A stretch of DNA of 64,000 bases from Calocera cornea HHB12733 (lineage: Eukaryota; Basidiomycota; Dacrymycetes; Dacrymycetales; Dacrymycetaceae): the NCBI GenBank assembly GCA_001632435.1, contig KV423934.1:124001-188000 (forward strand), in the 5' to 3' direction. Of this stretch, positions 31,853 to 44,246 are shown piece by piece. The notes under the pieces are model-generated. The model worked only from the letters and a program-made list of their open reading frames with translations, was not told the origin of the DNA and searched no databases. Within the stretch, counting starts at the first letter, position 1. Each line of letters begins with the position of its first letter. The position numbers were made by a program, and so were the translations under genes.

Positions 31853-34745
31853 ATGAGTCGGCCCCTCCAAATGCCCCGTCGCGTCGATTGAGTGAGACCC
31901 TGATCATCAATTTCGATCCCTGCAGGACCCTGGTGCCATACTGAGCAGTTCTGTGAGTTTGCCCGGGCGGTCGCTCAGACCTTGCCCGGCTCGCCTGATC
32001 ACCAAGTTATGCGCTTGAAAGTTGCACAGGCTATCAAAACAGTCGCCGATTTACAGCGTAATGTTCCAAAGGTGAAGAAGACTGTCAAGGTCAAGTCACC
32101 GCCGCGGAAAGGTGAGTGAGTATCCATCTGATCTGTGCCCGGCTGATTGATTGCTCAACCCATCTCAGAAGTCCCAGACAATAAGCCGGCGAGCACTCCC
32201 AATGGCCCACGGTCGAAGGACACCAAGGACAAGCCACCGCACTTTGGCTTGAAGAAGAAACCAGAGCCATCGGAGGTGCTAGGGGCTGGATCTAAGGTCG
32301 AGAACTGGCTCAGGCCGACGAATGTCCCGATCGAGCGTGCGTATCCGGCCGCGGCCGTGTTTAACCACACCGAAACATCTCTTATCCTTGTTGTAAAGGT
32401 GTGGAGCCTCCGTATGAGGCTGAAATTCCGAAGCTTGCGCATGGTCTGGATCGTGTGCTTTTCAAGTACGTCGGTCCATACTGCCTCAGATGTCCTATTG
32501 GTTGACACGTTAGACACAGTCCTGGCGTGTATTGGCTTCAAGACCCACACTCTCGCGTGTACAACTTCGAGCCTTACTTGCAGAAAATCTTGCCTCCGGA
32601 TGACTTCGCCTATGATCGGCTCATGTCGTTCGTACCGGCAGCTCGGGATCAGGCATCTCGATTCCATCCTCGGAGGGAATGAGCGCTAACATCATAATCA
32701 GGAACTGTGGGATCTCGCCGAAAAGCATAACAGAAAGTACATTGGAAGCACCAGTGGCCTGACCAGTATCATGTCGCACATATACTGGCTCATCAGTCGC
32801 TGGAGACCTATCGATACTCGATCACTGAGTGCCGACTTTGCCAGAGAAGTGAGCGTCATGCCCGCCGTCAGCCCTATCCCTACTGACCTGAGTTACAAGC
32901 CCAACTCTTTTGGGTTTGGCTCGCGTGTGCCCGTCTCATCAAGGCTGGTTTATAAGGATGGACGCTACGCCATGGACCCTGACAAGGAATGGGAAGTGGT
33001 TGGCAAAGCCAATAGCATTCTCATGTATCTTGTGAGAGATTTTCACAATGAGCGATCCTTCACATCTGATCAGCTACACAGGGTACCTTGATGGAGAAGA
33101 TGCTCACCATGGAACCTGATACATTCTCTCGTCTTAGAAAAGCGGTACCAGAAACCAATCCCCGCGAATTCCATAAGAGAGAGTCATATTATTATTCGAA
33201 GGTAAAGTGAACCAACTTACGTGTAGATCGTCGCTTAGAGTAATCCACTCAGACGTCCAAGTTTCTGATGCGTTCACAACTTGACTGCCATGATGCACGC
33301 CTTCCGGGAACTGGAACATTCGATCTGAAGACTCGTGGAGTCATTCCCATCCGGCGCGACAGGCTGAATTACGTGGTGAGTTCACTTGCTCCTGTGGACC
33401 CAGTGCTGTTTCACTCACATGACGTTAGGAGAATTCTGGTTACCTAATCAAATATTCCCAGGGCCTCTTTGAGAGCTTCGAGCGAGAATACTATGATATG
33501 ATGCGATCGGCATTCCTCAAGTATAACTTCCAGGTGCGAATAGGCAACATGGACGGCATCTTCGTGGCGTATCATAATACTGCTCAAATCTTTGGCTTTC
33601 AATACATACCGAGGGACGAGATGGACATACGTCTTTTTGGGTCGACCGACATGGCTGATGACGCATTCCACCTCATTGTGGGAGTGTTGGAGGCTGTCCT
33701 CGATACCGCAACCGATATATTCCCGAATCAAGTGAGAACGATGTGGCTGTAGCCTGCATAGGCAAATCTGACCGTTCCAATAGACACTTAGGATGACGTA
33801 CGAAACACCAGAAGGGAAACACAGCATGTCCGTCTGGGTGCAGCCAGACGAGTGGGATGATAAGGCTGGGCCACGGCCAATCGTTCGACTGGAAATACAA
33901 ACACAAAGCTTCCTGGATGGCCACTTGGTGGCGCACCCCATTGACTACGATTCCGTTCGGAGAGGGGCAGACCCCGTCGACTGTGCGTGTGCCTGTTACC
34001 GAGTATACTCTAACCTCTAACCGAGACTGAAGGGTCGCTTAAATATCGGATCACACAATCTCCTTCGACACCTCGCGGACGGGCTGAGGCCGTCAGTACG
34101 TTGGAGAAAGCACGCATGAGACAGCGAGAGGTACAGAAGATGATCTTGCCTAGTGGAGTTGGTGCGGAAGAGATGTTGGCCAAGTTCGACACCATGGACG
34201 TTGCTGATATCATACGAGCTCGACAAACCCCTGCAGAAGTGGAGAGCGAGCATGAAGGGTTTATCGAGGACGTGGAAGAGCATGGTGAAGAAGACATCTC
34301 CCTCCTGGTAGTGGACAGGAAGGATGAGGAGGCCCAAGAGGATGACGTGGACAGCACGACGGCAAGTAGGCTCGCAAGAGGCAGGCATATGCGATTCGTT
34401 CGTCCAGGCGGAAGCATCATGGAACTTCGAAAGTTGGCAAGGGCTGGAGCCGAAGCGTCAAGGAAGCTCGAGGAGATGGAGGCCAAGATAGAGAAGGTCG
34501 TCTGGCGACCATCGTCGGCGATGGCAAATCCGGAAACTAGCACCTCACTTGCCACAGAGATACTCACGAGCACAGCAGGGCATACCCGAGTGAGCCAGAG
34601 TAGTGTGGCCGAAACAGGTGACCCCGAGGGAGCGGCGTCACATGTGAAGCCAGATGCTGCCCGTAGTAACACTGGCGAGCAAACAACATCGGAGGAGCCG
34701 GCGGACATTGATAAGAAGGTGGGGCCGTGGTGGAAGTTGTGGTAA
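31853..34745 (+). CDS. PET127: mitochondrial RNA-processing factor Pet127
   Basis: Pet127 family proteins act in the mitochondrion on processing or degradation of mitochondrial RNA and belong to the PD-(D/E)XK nuclease-like group. Supported exons encode PPHFGLKKKPEPSEVL; HSPGVYWLQDPHSRVYNFEP; KYIGSTSGLTSIMSHIYWL; FDLKTRGVIPIRRDRLNYV; the core SFEREYYDMMRSAFLKYNF followed by QVRIGNMDGIFVAYHNTAQI; IFGFQYIPRDEMDIRLFG; and VRLEIQTQSFLDGHLV. A long charged C-terminal tail ends at KKVGPWWKLW. The splice joining PPRK to VPDNKP (GTGAGT...TCAG) is clear. The N-terminus is unresolved: the coding frame is open from about 31850, but the first ATG in it is near 32009, so a small upstream exon with the targeting sequence is probably missed. 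Confidence 0.88.
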
Positions 34746-34922
34746 TGAGTGTATAATACAGTGCTATCCATAGTGCCTAATTTGCATCACCTGTGCTTAC
34801 TGCTCTCATCTCAATAGCCAGCTCGTTGAACCATGATGACACCGCTCACGACAATGCATGCGGGACCGTGTTCGATTCGGTAGGAGTCCAAAGCTGTCTG
34901 CAGTCTACGGTCACTTGAAGCA

Positions 34923-37143
34923 TCAGTAGTGTTTCTGGGTTATGTCTATGAAGTTCTTGTAGAGTGTGGCCCTTGTGTCTTCCAGAGCGCGGCCGACAGC
35001 TTGGGTGGTGGCAGATTGGACGAGCATATCTGCAGACCTCGTATCGCCTGGCGCCAGGGGCTTGTTTTCAGAATTGAAGATGTACTCCCACGGGTCTGGA
35101 GGAGAATGCTATTCAAATTTACAACCGTCAGCGCGTAGACTTTCCGTACGATCGGTTGCGCTTACAGCAGTTATCTGAGCGAGCTCGTGTGCGACTTGGC
35201 GGCAAAACGCATCGAGGTCGAGATCGTTTGCGTCATAATTGACTGGAGGCAGATGGGTGAATGCGTCGACAACCGGGCGGGAACGAGCACATACAAGGGT
35301 TCTCACTATCGAACGATTCCGGCATCAGTACGCCGTACATATGGAGAAACAGAAGACACTGACATTTCATGCCCGATTTCCACCAAGCCAACGATAAGGA
35401 AGGTCGCAAGCGCTTGAGCTCTGTCCGACAATGAGACAACCATCGAACAAAGGCAGGAAAACTCACGGGATCGTCAAATAACCAAATGAAGGATACAGCT
35501 GGAACTGAAAACAAGATTACGCCCTGCGCCGGACATGTGCACGGCTACTGAAAAGGAACGCACGGGAAGGAATATGAGATACAGCCTGCCGCATTGTTAG
35601 CCATAGCCATACACTGCCAGGACAGGCATAGCTTCTCACCAGGTAAACATGCGCAAGTGAGCCTGGTATGCGAAAGGAACTTCGCAGAGTATTAGAACTT
35701 ATACCTATGATGTAGTAATGGACATACTCGGGGAAGTAGCCACTCGTTCTAAGGACGCAAATGCATCTTGCAGGGAATTCACAGCGGTCACGAGGTTACC
35801 CAGAGTCGGAGGCGGCACGAGTCCGTCCCTTCCGACAGTGGCCAAGTACGACGATATGTACAAGCTATAGATTTGCGTGAGACAACACAGCCCCGTAACC
35901 GAGGCAAGGAACGTACCAAATCTCTAAGGGGACGTTTCCATCCAAATGCTCGGGCCGCTTTTTCTTTCCGAAAGCATCGCGGTCATCGTCGTCCAAACTT
36001 GGATCCTTGCGCAGCTTGAGCAAGAACAGTGTCTTCCTTGCCAACCACACCAACGGCTTGAAGATATAAAGGATGGGAAGATAGTCGTATACCCTCACGC
36101 GCGGCGGACATTGGGCAGGCAAAAGGTCTACCTCCCCATTCTCGAGTGTATCCAAGGGGATTGATGTTTTCGCGTCCGCATGCGCAACTATTCCAGGAAC
36201 AGCGCCATTTGGAATGTCCAATCTGATGGTTGTGACTGATGCATGGGCAGAGTGACCAGTTCCACGAGAAGCGACACTGCCGCTCCGAAATCTCTGCAGC
36301 ACGGGGGCTTCCAAGCTGGGAGAGAAGATAGCAGAAAGCACATGACCACCGCCAGTCGTCGGAGAATAGCGTGGGAGGAAGGAGATTAGGGGATATAAGT
36401 CTTCATAGTAAACGCCGGGTTCACCGCGAAGGAAATGCTGAAGAGCGTCATTGGTGGGCTCATCGGGAGAAAAGGCGAGGTGCCTGTTTGCGACATACCT
36501 TGACCGCAATAGAGAACGCTTGTACCTAACATAGATCAAATAGGAGCTTCGGAAGACTCGATTAAGCGTACCAATCCAACCATTGTTTTCTTCTCCAGCG
36601 TGGCCTTCAGCCTCCTCTCCATCTTCCGCTGGTCCTCGTTGATCAGCAGTGGAGCGGGCTTAGACGTACCCGGGGGGAAATTCCCTTTCCTGGGAGTACT
36701 CGGAGGATCAGGGAGTTTAGGGGGATTCTTTTCTGGACGATCCGTGGGAATCTATAGGGGAGTGAGCTAACTGTCGATGAGGATGTTCAAGCACATACGT
36801 GGATCCAGATCAAGGATGCAAGCGTCCTGCTTCCCAGGATAACGGTGGTCCAGAGCCTTCTCCCCTCCCAGTATCGGTCATAGGCGGACGATGTCCTGAA
36901 ACTGATGACCAGACCCAGAATCGTACCAAGCACTGTGAGCAGAGAGCTTGAGATGCCCTGCATACTGACACTCAGAGGAGGCCTTGGACTGAGAGCGACA
37001 GGGAAACGCACGAGGTTGTGAACATTGGTAGATATGAGCGTTACAAGCACGGAGACGCCTGTGAAGAATATCATCTCCGGCCATATGTCGTTCAAGCTGT
37101 CCCACTTCGTTAATTCCTTGTGCCCATACTCGCGATGGACCCA
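34923..37143 (-). CDS. bestrophin-like (UPF0187/YneE family) membrane protein
   Basis: The family consists of integral membrane proteins related to bestrophin anion channels. The first supported exon carries NDIWPEMIFFTGVSVLVTLI (membrane segment), LTVLGTILGLVISF (membrane segment) and the signature FRTSSAYDRYWEGRRLW. The middle exon (35865-36539) holds an extended loop with little conservation. Later exons give YDANDLDLDAFCRQVAHEL and the C-terminal NKPLAPGDTRSADMLVQSA, ending YKNFIDITQKHY at the TGA at 34923. The start is not resolved: the first exon frame is closed by a stop at 37144 without an ATG in the family-like position, so a short upstream exon is likely. It converges with PET127 (about 175 bp apart). 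Transport substrate cannot be told from sequence. Confidence 0.85.
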
Positions 37144-37605
37144 TTACGTACACCGTCGCATTGAGCTTCCGAAGGCTAAACCTACACGCGAACTCAGGTC
37201 GTGTGCACATCTCCTTGTGAGGCAGGGACCCACCTTCCGCTAAATAGAGGATTAGAAGAGACCATTATTTTTGGTTAATGGTTAAAGACAGGCAAGACAG
37301 GAGAGGTTGGGACACGAAAGGGAAAAGAGTCAAGCAGGAAGAGCCTATGATAGCCGTCGGCCTGCGTATTCGGTGCCCAGCCAACGGCGCGGGGGTAACC
37401 GCGCGACGTAGGCCCTGATGAACTCAATGCAATTGGACCTTCCCGATCGCTTGGAATGCATGCCCACATCGGGCACAATGCCTTTTCACGTGATCGCATA
37501 CACTCTCTGCCTAACCCCCACTACAATTACACCGAGTCAGCAGTGCTCCGTAACTTCCCTCCAGAACGACAATCAACACCATCTGCATCTGAGACCTGTG
37601 ACACC

Positions 37606-39755
37606 TTAAACGGCCTCTTCATCATCAGAGTCGCTGGGCGCAACGGGGCCCATCTTCCATTGAGAAGGAAGTGAAGAGCCCGCATTATTCCCAAGGCCGC
37701 CATTTGGGGTGTGAGGGACGTCCGCCAATGTCACTGTAGAGTCTTCCCTCTCTGTCCTCGATTTGGTTGGCGTCGGCGTCGCTTTCTTGGGCCTGCCCCT
37801 CCTTTTGGGAGTAACAGGCGGCTCCATCACATACTCGTCAATGTCAACCAGGTCTTGCGCTGCGATGCAGGCTTCGATCCAGGACGGCTTTACCACTGTC
37901 CGATCGTACTTCCACCCTAAGTCTGCGTTCTTATTCTTTCCACTCTTTCCTGTATCCGAGAGAGCCGATCGGACAACCACGTAGTGACAATCAGACATGG
38001 AGTGGGCTATTCGACCGCCATGTCTCTGTTTCACCGTGTCAGAAGACCTCATCATGTCAGTCCAGGTCTGGCTCACGTTTATAGCTCTGATGAGCTTCGT
38101 GCGTTCTTTGATCTCTGGTTGTACCCAGAAACTGGCTTGAACGTGCCGGCCATTCTCCTCTAGCGTGAAAAATTTGTTACTACCGCTGCCTTGAGAACTG
38201 CTGGGCATTCGGGGAGGCTGCTGCGGAGTGGTGTAACCAACGGAGGGTGACAGTTGGTGGTAATCGACCGACCCGCTGGATAGACGTGATCGCTTGATAG
38301 GGTCGCTTGGGGTTACAATAACCTGAGCATCATCAAGATGCTTCCTTTTAAGAGACTTGTCCGGAGTAGTGAGAAGGGAGCTGTGCTGAGGCGGGGGACT
38401 GTATTCTCTCGCAAGACCAACAGCTGGTATCCGGTTGTCATCCTGCGTGTGCTCATTCTCCATTGGATTCGCCGCCGTCCCTTGGTTGATCGGCTCCATC
38501 GTCTCGTGAGGCAAGACACTCGACACCTTAACAAGGGATGCCGTAGCTGGGGATGCGAGGGCAGCTGGATGTGGTGACGAAATGGAGGCACCCGAGGCGA
38601 TGCCAAAATTCACTGGAAATGACGCTTCTGTTGGCGAGAGCTCTTGAGCCACGGAGGTCGTCGTATGATGCACTGGAGCTGGCAGAGTTGATGCCCGAGC
38701 GTGGTTTGAAGACGGCAAATGCAATGTTTGGGTTAGCATATCCAGGACCTGCTGGGGTATGGCAGAAAGCAGGTTCGCCGTGATCGAGGTCGGCCGCTGA
38801 GAGGGCGTCATATTCGTCGTCTCGGAAGAATCCGTGGAACCGACTGCAAGAGCGTTCGCAGGGACCGCGAATGTTGAAGGCTGCAGTTGGTTGATTAAAG
38901 TTTTGAAGTCCTGTACCGAGTGAGAGACACTGGGTTGCGTTGGGCCGGATACGGGAAGGGTATTCTCGTTGACAAGGTTCGGAGATGCAGATCGAGAGGT
39001 AACATTGTTGGAGGCATAAGTCGTGTGTGTGGGTCTAGTCGTTTCAGAGTACGCCGGCAAAGGTCCTGTGGCTGCAGTGCCTGTGAAAGATGGAACTTGA
39101 ACTGGTACGCCTGTGAGAGTTCGGTGGCGCTGCGACAGTGGCGCCGAGAGAGCAGTAGACGCTGGCTGTAACACGGATGGCAGGGAGCTGCGAGGAGGTA
39201 TTGGAAGCGATCTGATGTCCTGATCAATCGCAAAGCAGCAGAGATTGACAACGCGGGGCGTACTCTTCCTCCTCATCAAAAACTCCTTCTCTCGATAAGG
39301 GTTGAATAGCTCCATCTGTCACGCCGACTCTGCACCCTCCATAACCTGCCAAAGGTCCGATGAATTTATTCTCTCGCACACATATATTTATCCATTCAAG
39401 CGTGAGAACTGTATCAGAATGAGAAATCTGATGCACTGGATAGACATGGGACGTGCCAATTTTGCCTTCGTTTGACCAATTGCGCGCTAATAATTGACCG
39501 TCCGATGTATCGTCCCAGACAATGATGTACTGCGCTTCCGCCGGGTTGAAGACTATTTGACCCCCACGACGCTGAGACAACTTCGTCAGTGATCTGAAAG
39601 AACGCAATAGTCGTATAGGGCACCTGTATCTTGCGGAGACTCGTCCTGCGTGTATTCGAGTCGATATCGCCTCCAGCATCCACGAAGAACCGCATTGGCT
39701 GCCCCTCGCGATTGACAAAGATGAGAGGCAGGCCAGCACCACCGGAATTGGCCAT
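37606..39755 (-). CDS. two-BRCT nuclear protein with AT-hook-like motif
   Basis: Starts MANSGGAGLPLIFVN at 39755. A BRCT-like domain follows, assembled by splicing out 52 bp: RRTSLRKIQ joined to RRGGQIVFNPAEAQYIIVW, ending DTVLTLEWINICV. A long Ser/Thr/Pro-rich disordered region (about 300 residues) comes next. A second BRCT-like domain is near the C-terminus (FWVQPEIKERTKLIRAI, HGGRIAHSMSDCHYVVV, VVKPSWIEACIAAQDLV). After it are TPKRRGRPKK, an AT-hook or nuclear signal, and an acidic end. BRCT domains bind phosphopeptides or DNA in repair and telomere proteins. The N-terminal BRCT plus a disordered body recalls Rap1, but I see no Myb domain, so I leave it unnamed. The intron near 39280 is short (33 bp by my reading) and uncertain. 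Confidence 0.75.
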
Positions 39756-39985
39756 GTCCACCTCTTTAGCGCACAAAGCGGTCGGATGTTCCAAGGGCCG
39801 ACAGCACGAGCACAACACGGTGCGGCAATGGTTTGACGATGATGAAGGGACGAGAAGTGTAGCATGTAGCGTGTAGGCAACGCGTGTCGGAAGCAGATTG
39901 GACGCGGAACTACCAAATATGGCAATAGTCCCCTCAGGGACCGCAAATAAGCAAGAGGTCTCAAGGGTACCCGTGCGGCAAACCC

Positions 39986-40159
39986 TCAGGATGCTGCCAG
40001 GGTCAACCGGAAGCTTTTTGGATTGGCGCCCATGCAATATTGCTGCATCGCGGCAATCCCCGACGGCGTCGTATTTGATGAGACGGCTTCAAGTTTCGAT
40101 TCATCTCGTCTTTTGAACGGCAAGCTCTCAACGAAGGGCACTGCCATCCGCGGAGGCAT
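39986..40159 (-). CDS. possible small ORF or 5' exon, unknown
   Basis: An ATG frame of 57 codons (MPPRMAVPFVESLPFKRR ... KSFRLTLAAS) lies between the BRCT gene and the secreted-protein gene. It is Arg/Ser rich at first and has no known domain. It might be a genuine small gene or an upstream exon. Nothing but the clean ATG-to-stop frame and its position in an otherwise empty spacer supports it. Confidence 0.25.
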   Translation of the reverse strand: MPPRMAVPFVESLPFKRRDESKLEAVSSNTTPSGIAAMQQYCMGANPKSFRLTLAAS

Positions 40160-40226
40160 GTAAACAAATGAGAGTAATATTCAAACGAGCGGACAGCCGG
40201 CACTCAGCCAGCAAATGGAGAAGGCG

Positions 40227-41317
40227 CTATGCTACGCTGTGTCGACTAAGGATACAGCAACAATTACGTCAGGCTATTAGGGAAAGGACCTCCAGAAGAC
40301 AAGTCATCACGCGACTAGAAACTCCATCCAAATACACTGAGTACACCCTTACAGGCTGCCAAGGAGGCCGCTCAACCCGAGGCTGTTGACTAAGCCAAGG
40401 ACAGAGGACAGACCAATGCTCTGGAGAAGTCCGAGAACACCAAGGCCGTTCAAGCTAGATGAAGGATGAGGACGGATTGAACAGCTATGATATACAGGCC
40501 ACGCACAGATTCAGGACAGTGGCAAGGACGCTGGAGACAAGACCCAGGACGGTGGCAAGGAGACCGCTAATGTGGCGTAAGGTGGCATACAACTTATATG
40601 TTGCATCACTTACTCCACGGTGGCAAGAACACCAGAGACAAGAGGGTCAGACAAGACATTGGCCGGAACACCATTGAGAGTGGTGAGGACATCCTGGAAA
40701 ACAAATCAGAATGAGGTGGCCTCGAAGGGGTGGAAACCTACCGCGACGACACCAGCAACAAGATCAGAGACCTCGCCCACAAGCTCACCGGAGGTCACAC
40801 CATCCAAGGCTGATGTAGCGGTGGTGAGAGCTGAGCTGACTTCGTTGAGTGCCGCCGCAACCACCGGGGCAGTGATGGCCTCCACATCATTAAGAGGGAC
40901 TAGTGATGTCAGTGACATTGTCTTCCATGTGCTGCGAATAGACATACTCTGAGCTAGAGCAGAGCTCACGTCGGACTTCAGGGTGGTGAGAGTGGTCTGG
41001 ACGGTATTATCGCGACGTCCAAGACCAACGCCGGCACCAACACCGACGTTGGCCAAGACGTCACCGACGAAAGGAACGTCGAGACCAGCCGCAACGTCGG
41101 CATCGACCACAGCAACTGCTCGCTTCTTGAGCGCGGCGACAACGCCATCGACGGTGGTGACGGCACCACCAGCGACGTTGACCACAGTGCCGAGCACCTC
41201 ATCAACAGTGCCAACGGCGGTGTCGACGACGCCATTTACCAGACCACCGATCTGGGGCACCGGGGCCGCGATGGCCGAGATAGAAAGAGCAAGAGTAATG
41301 AGGGTGGAGACGAACAT
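40227..41317 (-). CDS. secreted Val/Leu/Gly-rich protein with Kex2-type site
   Basis: A signal peptide (MFVSTLITLALSISAIAA) is followed by PVPQIGG and then regular small-hydrophobic sequence (GGLVNGVVDTAVGTVDEVL), with a dibasic ALKKR site suited to Kex2-like processing. Six exons fit canonical signals: 41317-40948, 40899-40742, 40693-40614, 40566-40507, 40454-40353 and 40245-40227. They sum to 263 codons in frame. The later exons keep the same theme (SGVLATVDGLLATVLGLVSS; LGLVNSLGLSGLLGSL), which argues that they are real. Expected location is outside the cell or in the wall. No catalytic motif or cysteine pattern is seen, so it is not a hydrophobin. The last, very short exon is the least certain. 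Confidence 0.72.
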
Positions 41318-42235
41318 GTCTGGATATGTGTAAAGGAGTGTGGAGTTTGTAGAGAGGTGAGACGAGGCAGAGGACCAGGAAGAGAAAGCGGTTTGAGCTA
41401 TGGAAACCCATCTGGCGGTTCGAGGTGAGGGATTTATAGCCCTAAGCCCCTGCTCCACAGTATTGCCCGAGTCCGTGTGAAGTAGAATGGCAACGAAAAG
41501 GCGGTCTCGAACGAACATTCGAAACGTTCGCAGAAACTAGAGCGGTGCACCATCAGCAAAGAAGAGTCCTCGTTTCAATGCAGGCATATGTGCATCAGTC
41601 TTTTGAACACCTTCTGCCGGCTTATGTTGTACACAGCGGTGTGCACAGGTAGCGGAAAGAAGCGGGGTAACCCTGAAGTTAATGAGCTTGACGTCAGAGA
41701 GAAGGGTTGTTGCCATGTTCTGAGAAAGAAGATTAGGTGGTACGGAGGCAAAGAAGGTCAGAAGCATGGATCGTATGTTCGCGCGACGGTCCATCCGAGG
41801 GTGCAAAATGCGTGAGGGGGTTGTCGTGCAACTCGTGCTGGCCTTCTGCCCAGAAACCCTGCGATCGGGGTATCGGGGTGCCGGCAGCATTGTACCATCA
41901 TGTGCATCGGGTGCGTCCTGGCATCCCAGCGTCGGCATACTGGCGTCATACGTTGCGTGCAGCGGCGAGGAGCATTGTTTCAACTGGACACACTGGAGAC
42001 GGTAGAAGTCTGGCTTGCTTCTTCCGTTCAAGATGGCTGAAGCACAAATCCGGTGTGGGGCGCCCGGCTTCTCAAGCCATCTGCTACTGATCGGTCGTCA
42101 TCTCCATGTTTCAGACGTCTTCTCCCCAAGACCGACTCCATGAACATACACCGCTTATTTGCAGCAGGTTTGTGGTCAACTTCCAAGTTTCCTGACAACC
42201 CTGGTTCTATCTTATGAGCTGAAGTAAAGGGGAGT
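41318..42235. other. intergenic, nothing recognisable
   Basis: Promoter side of the secreted-protein gene, followed by sequence with only overlapping open frames on both strands (for example 41537-42031 minus, 164 codons). I see no domain, splice pattern, RNA fold or repeat. Confidence 0.45.
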
Positions 42236-42910
42236 AGCGCACGTGGTACACGCAGCCGGCGAAATTTATCGCGTGCCGTTGAGCGCACAACCGCGGGAAT
42301 CGGGTCGAAAGTACTTCATTTAGGTAGATCCCAAAACCCAGGCGAAGCAGAGCGCGTGCTTTGCTTCCGTTTTGGGTGTCTGCCTCCGTCACAATTCTCG
42401 CCGCCGCTCTCGTATTTGCTTGCAACATGCAACCTCCGCTTTTTCCCTTCATCATGGGCTTAGTTTCAGCATATTACTTACTTCCCCGGGTGGCTTGTCT
42501 CAGCTACACTGTTTACTTCCGCATTTTACGTCGGGGGCAGCAACTACATAGAGCCGACATGCAATGACGGAAGAAAATGACTTGACGGAGGGAGAAAATG
42601 CGGAGACAAGAACTATAGCGGAAGCAAACTGCCTAGCGGAGGCAGAGTATTGAGCTGCCCCAAAGTGTTCAGCGGAAGTACGCCGTTATAGGGGAAGCAC
42701 ATTAAGAGCGAAAGCAGCTTCCCCGGAAGAAGAAAACCTTATGGTGAGAGCAAACCTGGTAGTAAGCATCCAGGAGAAACAAAGCAATAGCGGAAGTAGA
42801 CCTTAACGAGGGGACCGCTTAGATAGCCGAAGCTACTGTATCCAGCGGAAGCAAACCACCCAAAGAGGGAGCAGAAATCCAAGGGAGCGGAAGCAAAGGT
42901 GATGAAAGGT
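42236..42910. repeat. 18 bp-period CGGAAGCAAA array, locus B
   Basis: Left flank 42236-42320 matches the left flank of locus C (shared AGCCGGCGAAAT and neighbouring bases). Reverse-strand motifs come first (TTTGCTTCCG at 42359, TGCCTCCG, TTTACTTCCGC at 42509). Forward motifs follow from 42567: CGGAGACAAG at 42601, CGGAAGCAAA at 42619 and CGGAGGCAGA at 42637, exactly 18 bp apart. More degenerate units continue to about 42905. The motif strand flips near 42530-42560. No gene is supported. Confidence 0.8.
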
Positions 42911-43085
42911 GATGCAGACACGGGAATAGTAAGAGGAGTGTCCTAAAAGTGCGTCTAGCAGGGTCAACTCAGCTGTCCTGAAAGTCCTGGAAGTGCCTCC
43001 ATATAGCGTGGCTGCCGCCACAATGAGTCAGGCTCGCGGTGATCGACTGACATGATATACTAGCTACACTGCTGTCTAGGGACAT

Positions 43086-44246
43086 TTAGTCGGTCTCCAT
43101 GCGCTCGTCTCCACCTTCAGCTTCCTCCAAGGATGTTTGTGCTTGCTCGGAGATCGCACGCAGGAAGGGCCCCACCCCAGTGCCAGCTTCAGGCGGCAAC
43201 CCTAGGCTTACTACCAGGTTCGAGAGCAATCCTGCTCCCCGGTGAGAAGGCTGCCAGATTTGGTGATGGAAGAACGAACCTGTGCTCAAAGCCTGCTGCA
43301 GACCCCTCAAACTTGCCTTAAAGGCGGAGCTCTGAATGACCTCCCTGAGTGTATCTGCATTGCGTTCTCCGGGCAAGTCAGCAGGGAGATTGGGGAAGAT
43401 GGCGTGCAGAAGATCCGGTCGGGCAAAGAGAGGCTCCAAGGTCTGGGGTGTGATGACGTCCGTGAGAGCGAGGTCTGATCAATCATTAGTAGGCGTGCAC
43501 CAAGGCCGCTCCATAGTGCACACCAGGTCCTGCTGCTGTGCCCGCCGATGCGGTGGCTGACTGCACGAGTTCACGCAGCAGCCTCAACTGCTCCTCCGAA
43601 GGTTGAGATGGCCCAGCAGGTGGCGCGGCAGGCGCTGGGGCAGCACTCGTGGATCTGGGGGCACTATTTCCAGCAGTAGACTCGCTTGGAATACAATCTA
43701 CTCACGCCACGGAAAGCACTGGAGCCGGAGGGTCCGCTGGGACGAATGACGGATCCTCGAGCAATCCGTTGACATTGAACACATAATAGTCATCTCGGCT
43801 GGTGTCGGCGTTCTGTCGGACACAATTAGATCATTGTTACTTAGGAAACCCTAGCTGGGCACTGGCCTGCATCCAGAACTAAGGATACGAAAGTTAGGGC
43901 CCAGCCCGCAGCATATAGTTGGAGTACTCACAAAGTACCGCTGGTCCGAGCTAGAGAACTTGAGCACGAAGACACGGCCTCCAGTGATGCTGTCAACTTT
44001 CACAAAGGCTGCTTCAGAGGGGAAGAGAATGAGGTCCTGTGTTCGCAATCAGAATGGCTAGCTCGTCCATGTCTTGTCAACGTTACGCACCTCGTCTGTG
44101 GCGCCGGTCTCCCGGTTCTTCCAGCTGAAGTGCAGGAGTCCATCCTCGGCAGACGTCTCGAGCGTGATCAGCCCCTTCGTAGGCGTTGGGTCGACCCAGT
44201 TGGTCTCACCTCTGCGGTTGCAGCGTCCAGCCTTGAAGGAGAGCAT
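43086..44246 (-). CDS. RPN13: proteasomal ubiquitin receptor Rpn13 (ADRM1)
   Basis: A subunit of the 19S regulatory particle that binds ubiquitin through its Pru domain and recruits the deubiquitinase Uch37 through its C-terminal domain. Exon 1 (from 44246, MLSFKAGRCNRRG) carries the Pru domain: LITLETSAEDGLLHFSWKNR, then across introns DLILFPSEAAFVKVDSITGG and RVFVLKFSSSDQRYF. The last exon contains the helical C-terminal domain (ARPDLLHAIFPNLPADLPGE, LREVIQSSAFKASLRGLQQA) and ends GGDERMETD at 43086. The linker is rich in Pro, Ala and Ser. Exon borders in the linker were not fully resolved. Length and domain order fit fungal Rpn13. Confidence 0.9.

Noticed and set aside
41537..42031. 164-residue minus-strand ORF
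   Set aside because: No domain, no splice signals and overlapping open frames on the other strand; chance in GC-rich spacer is enough.
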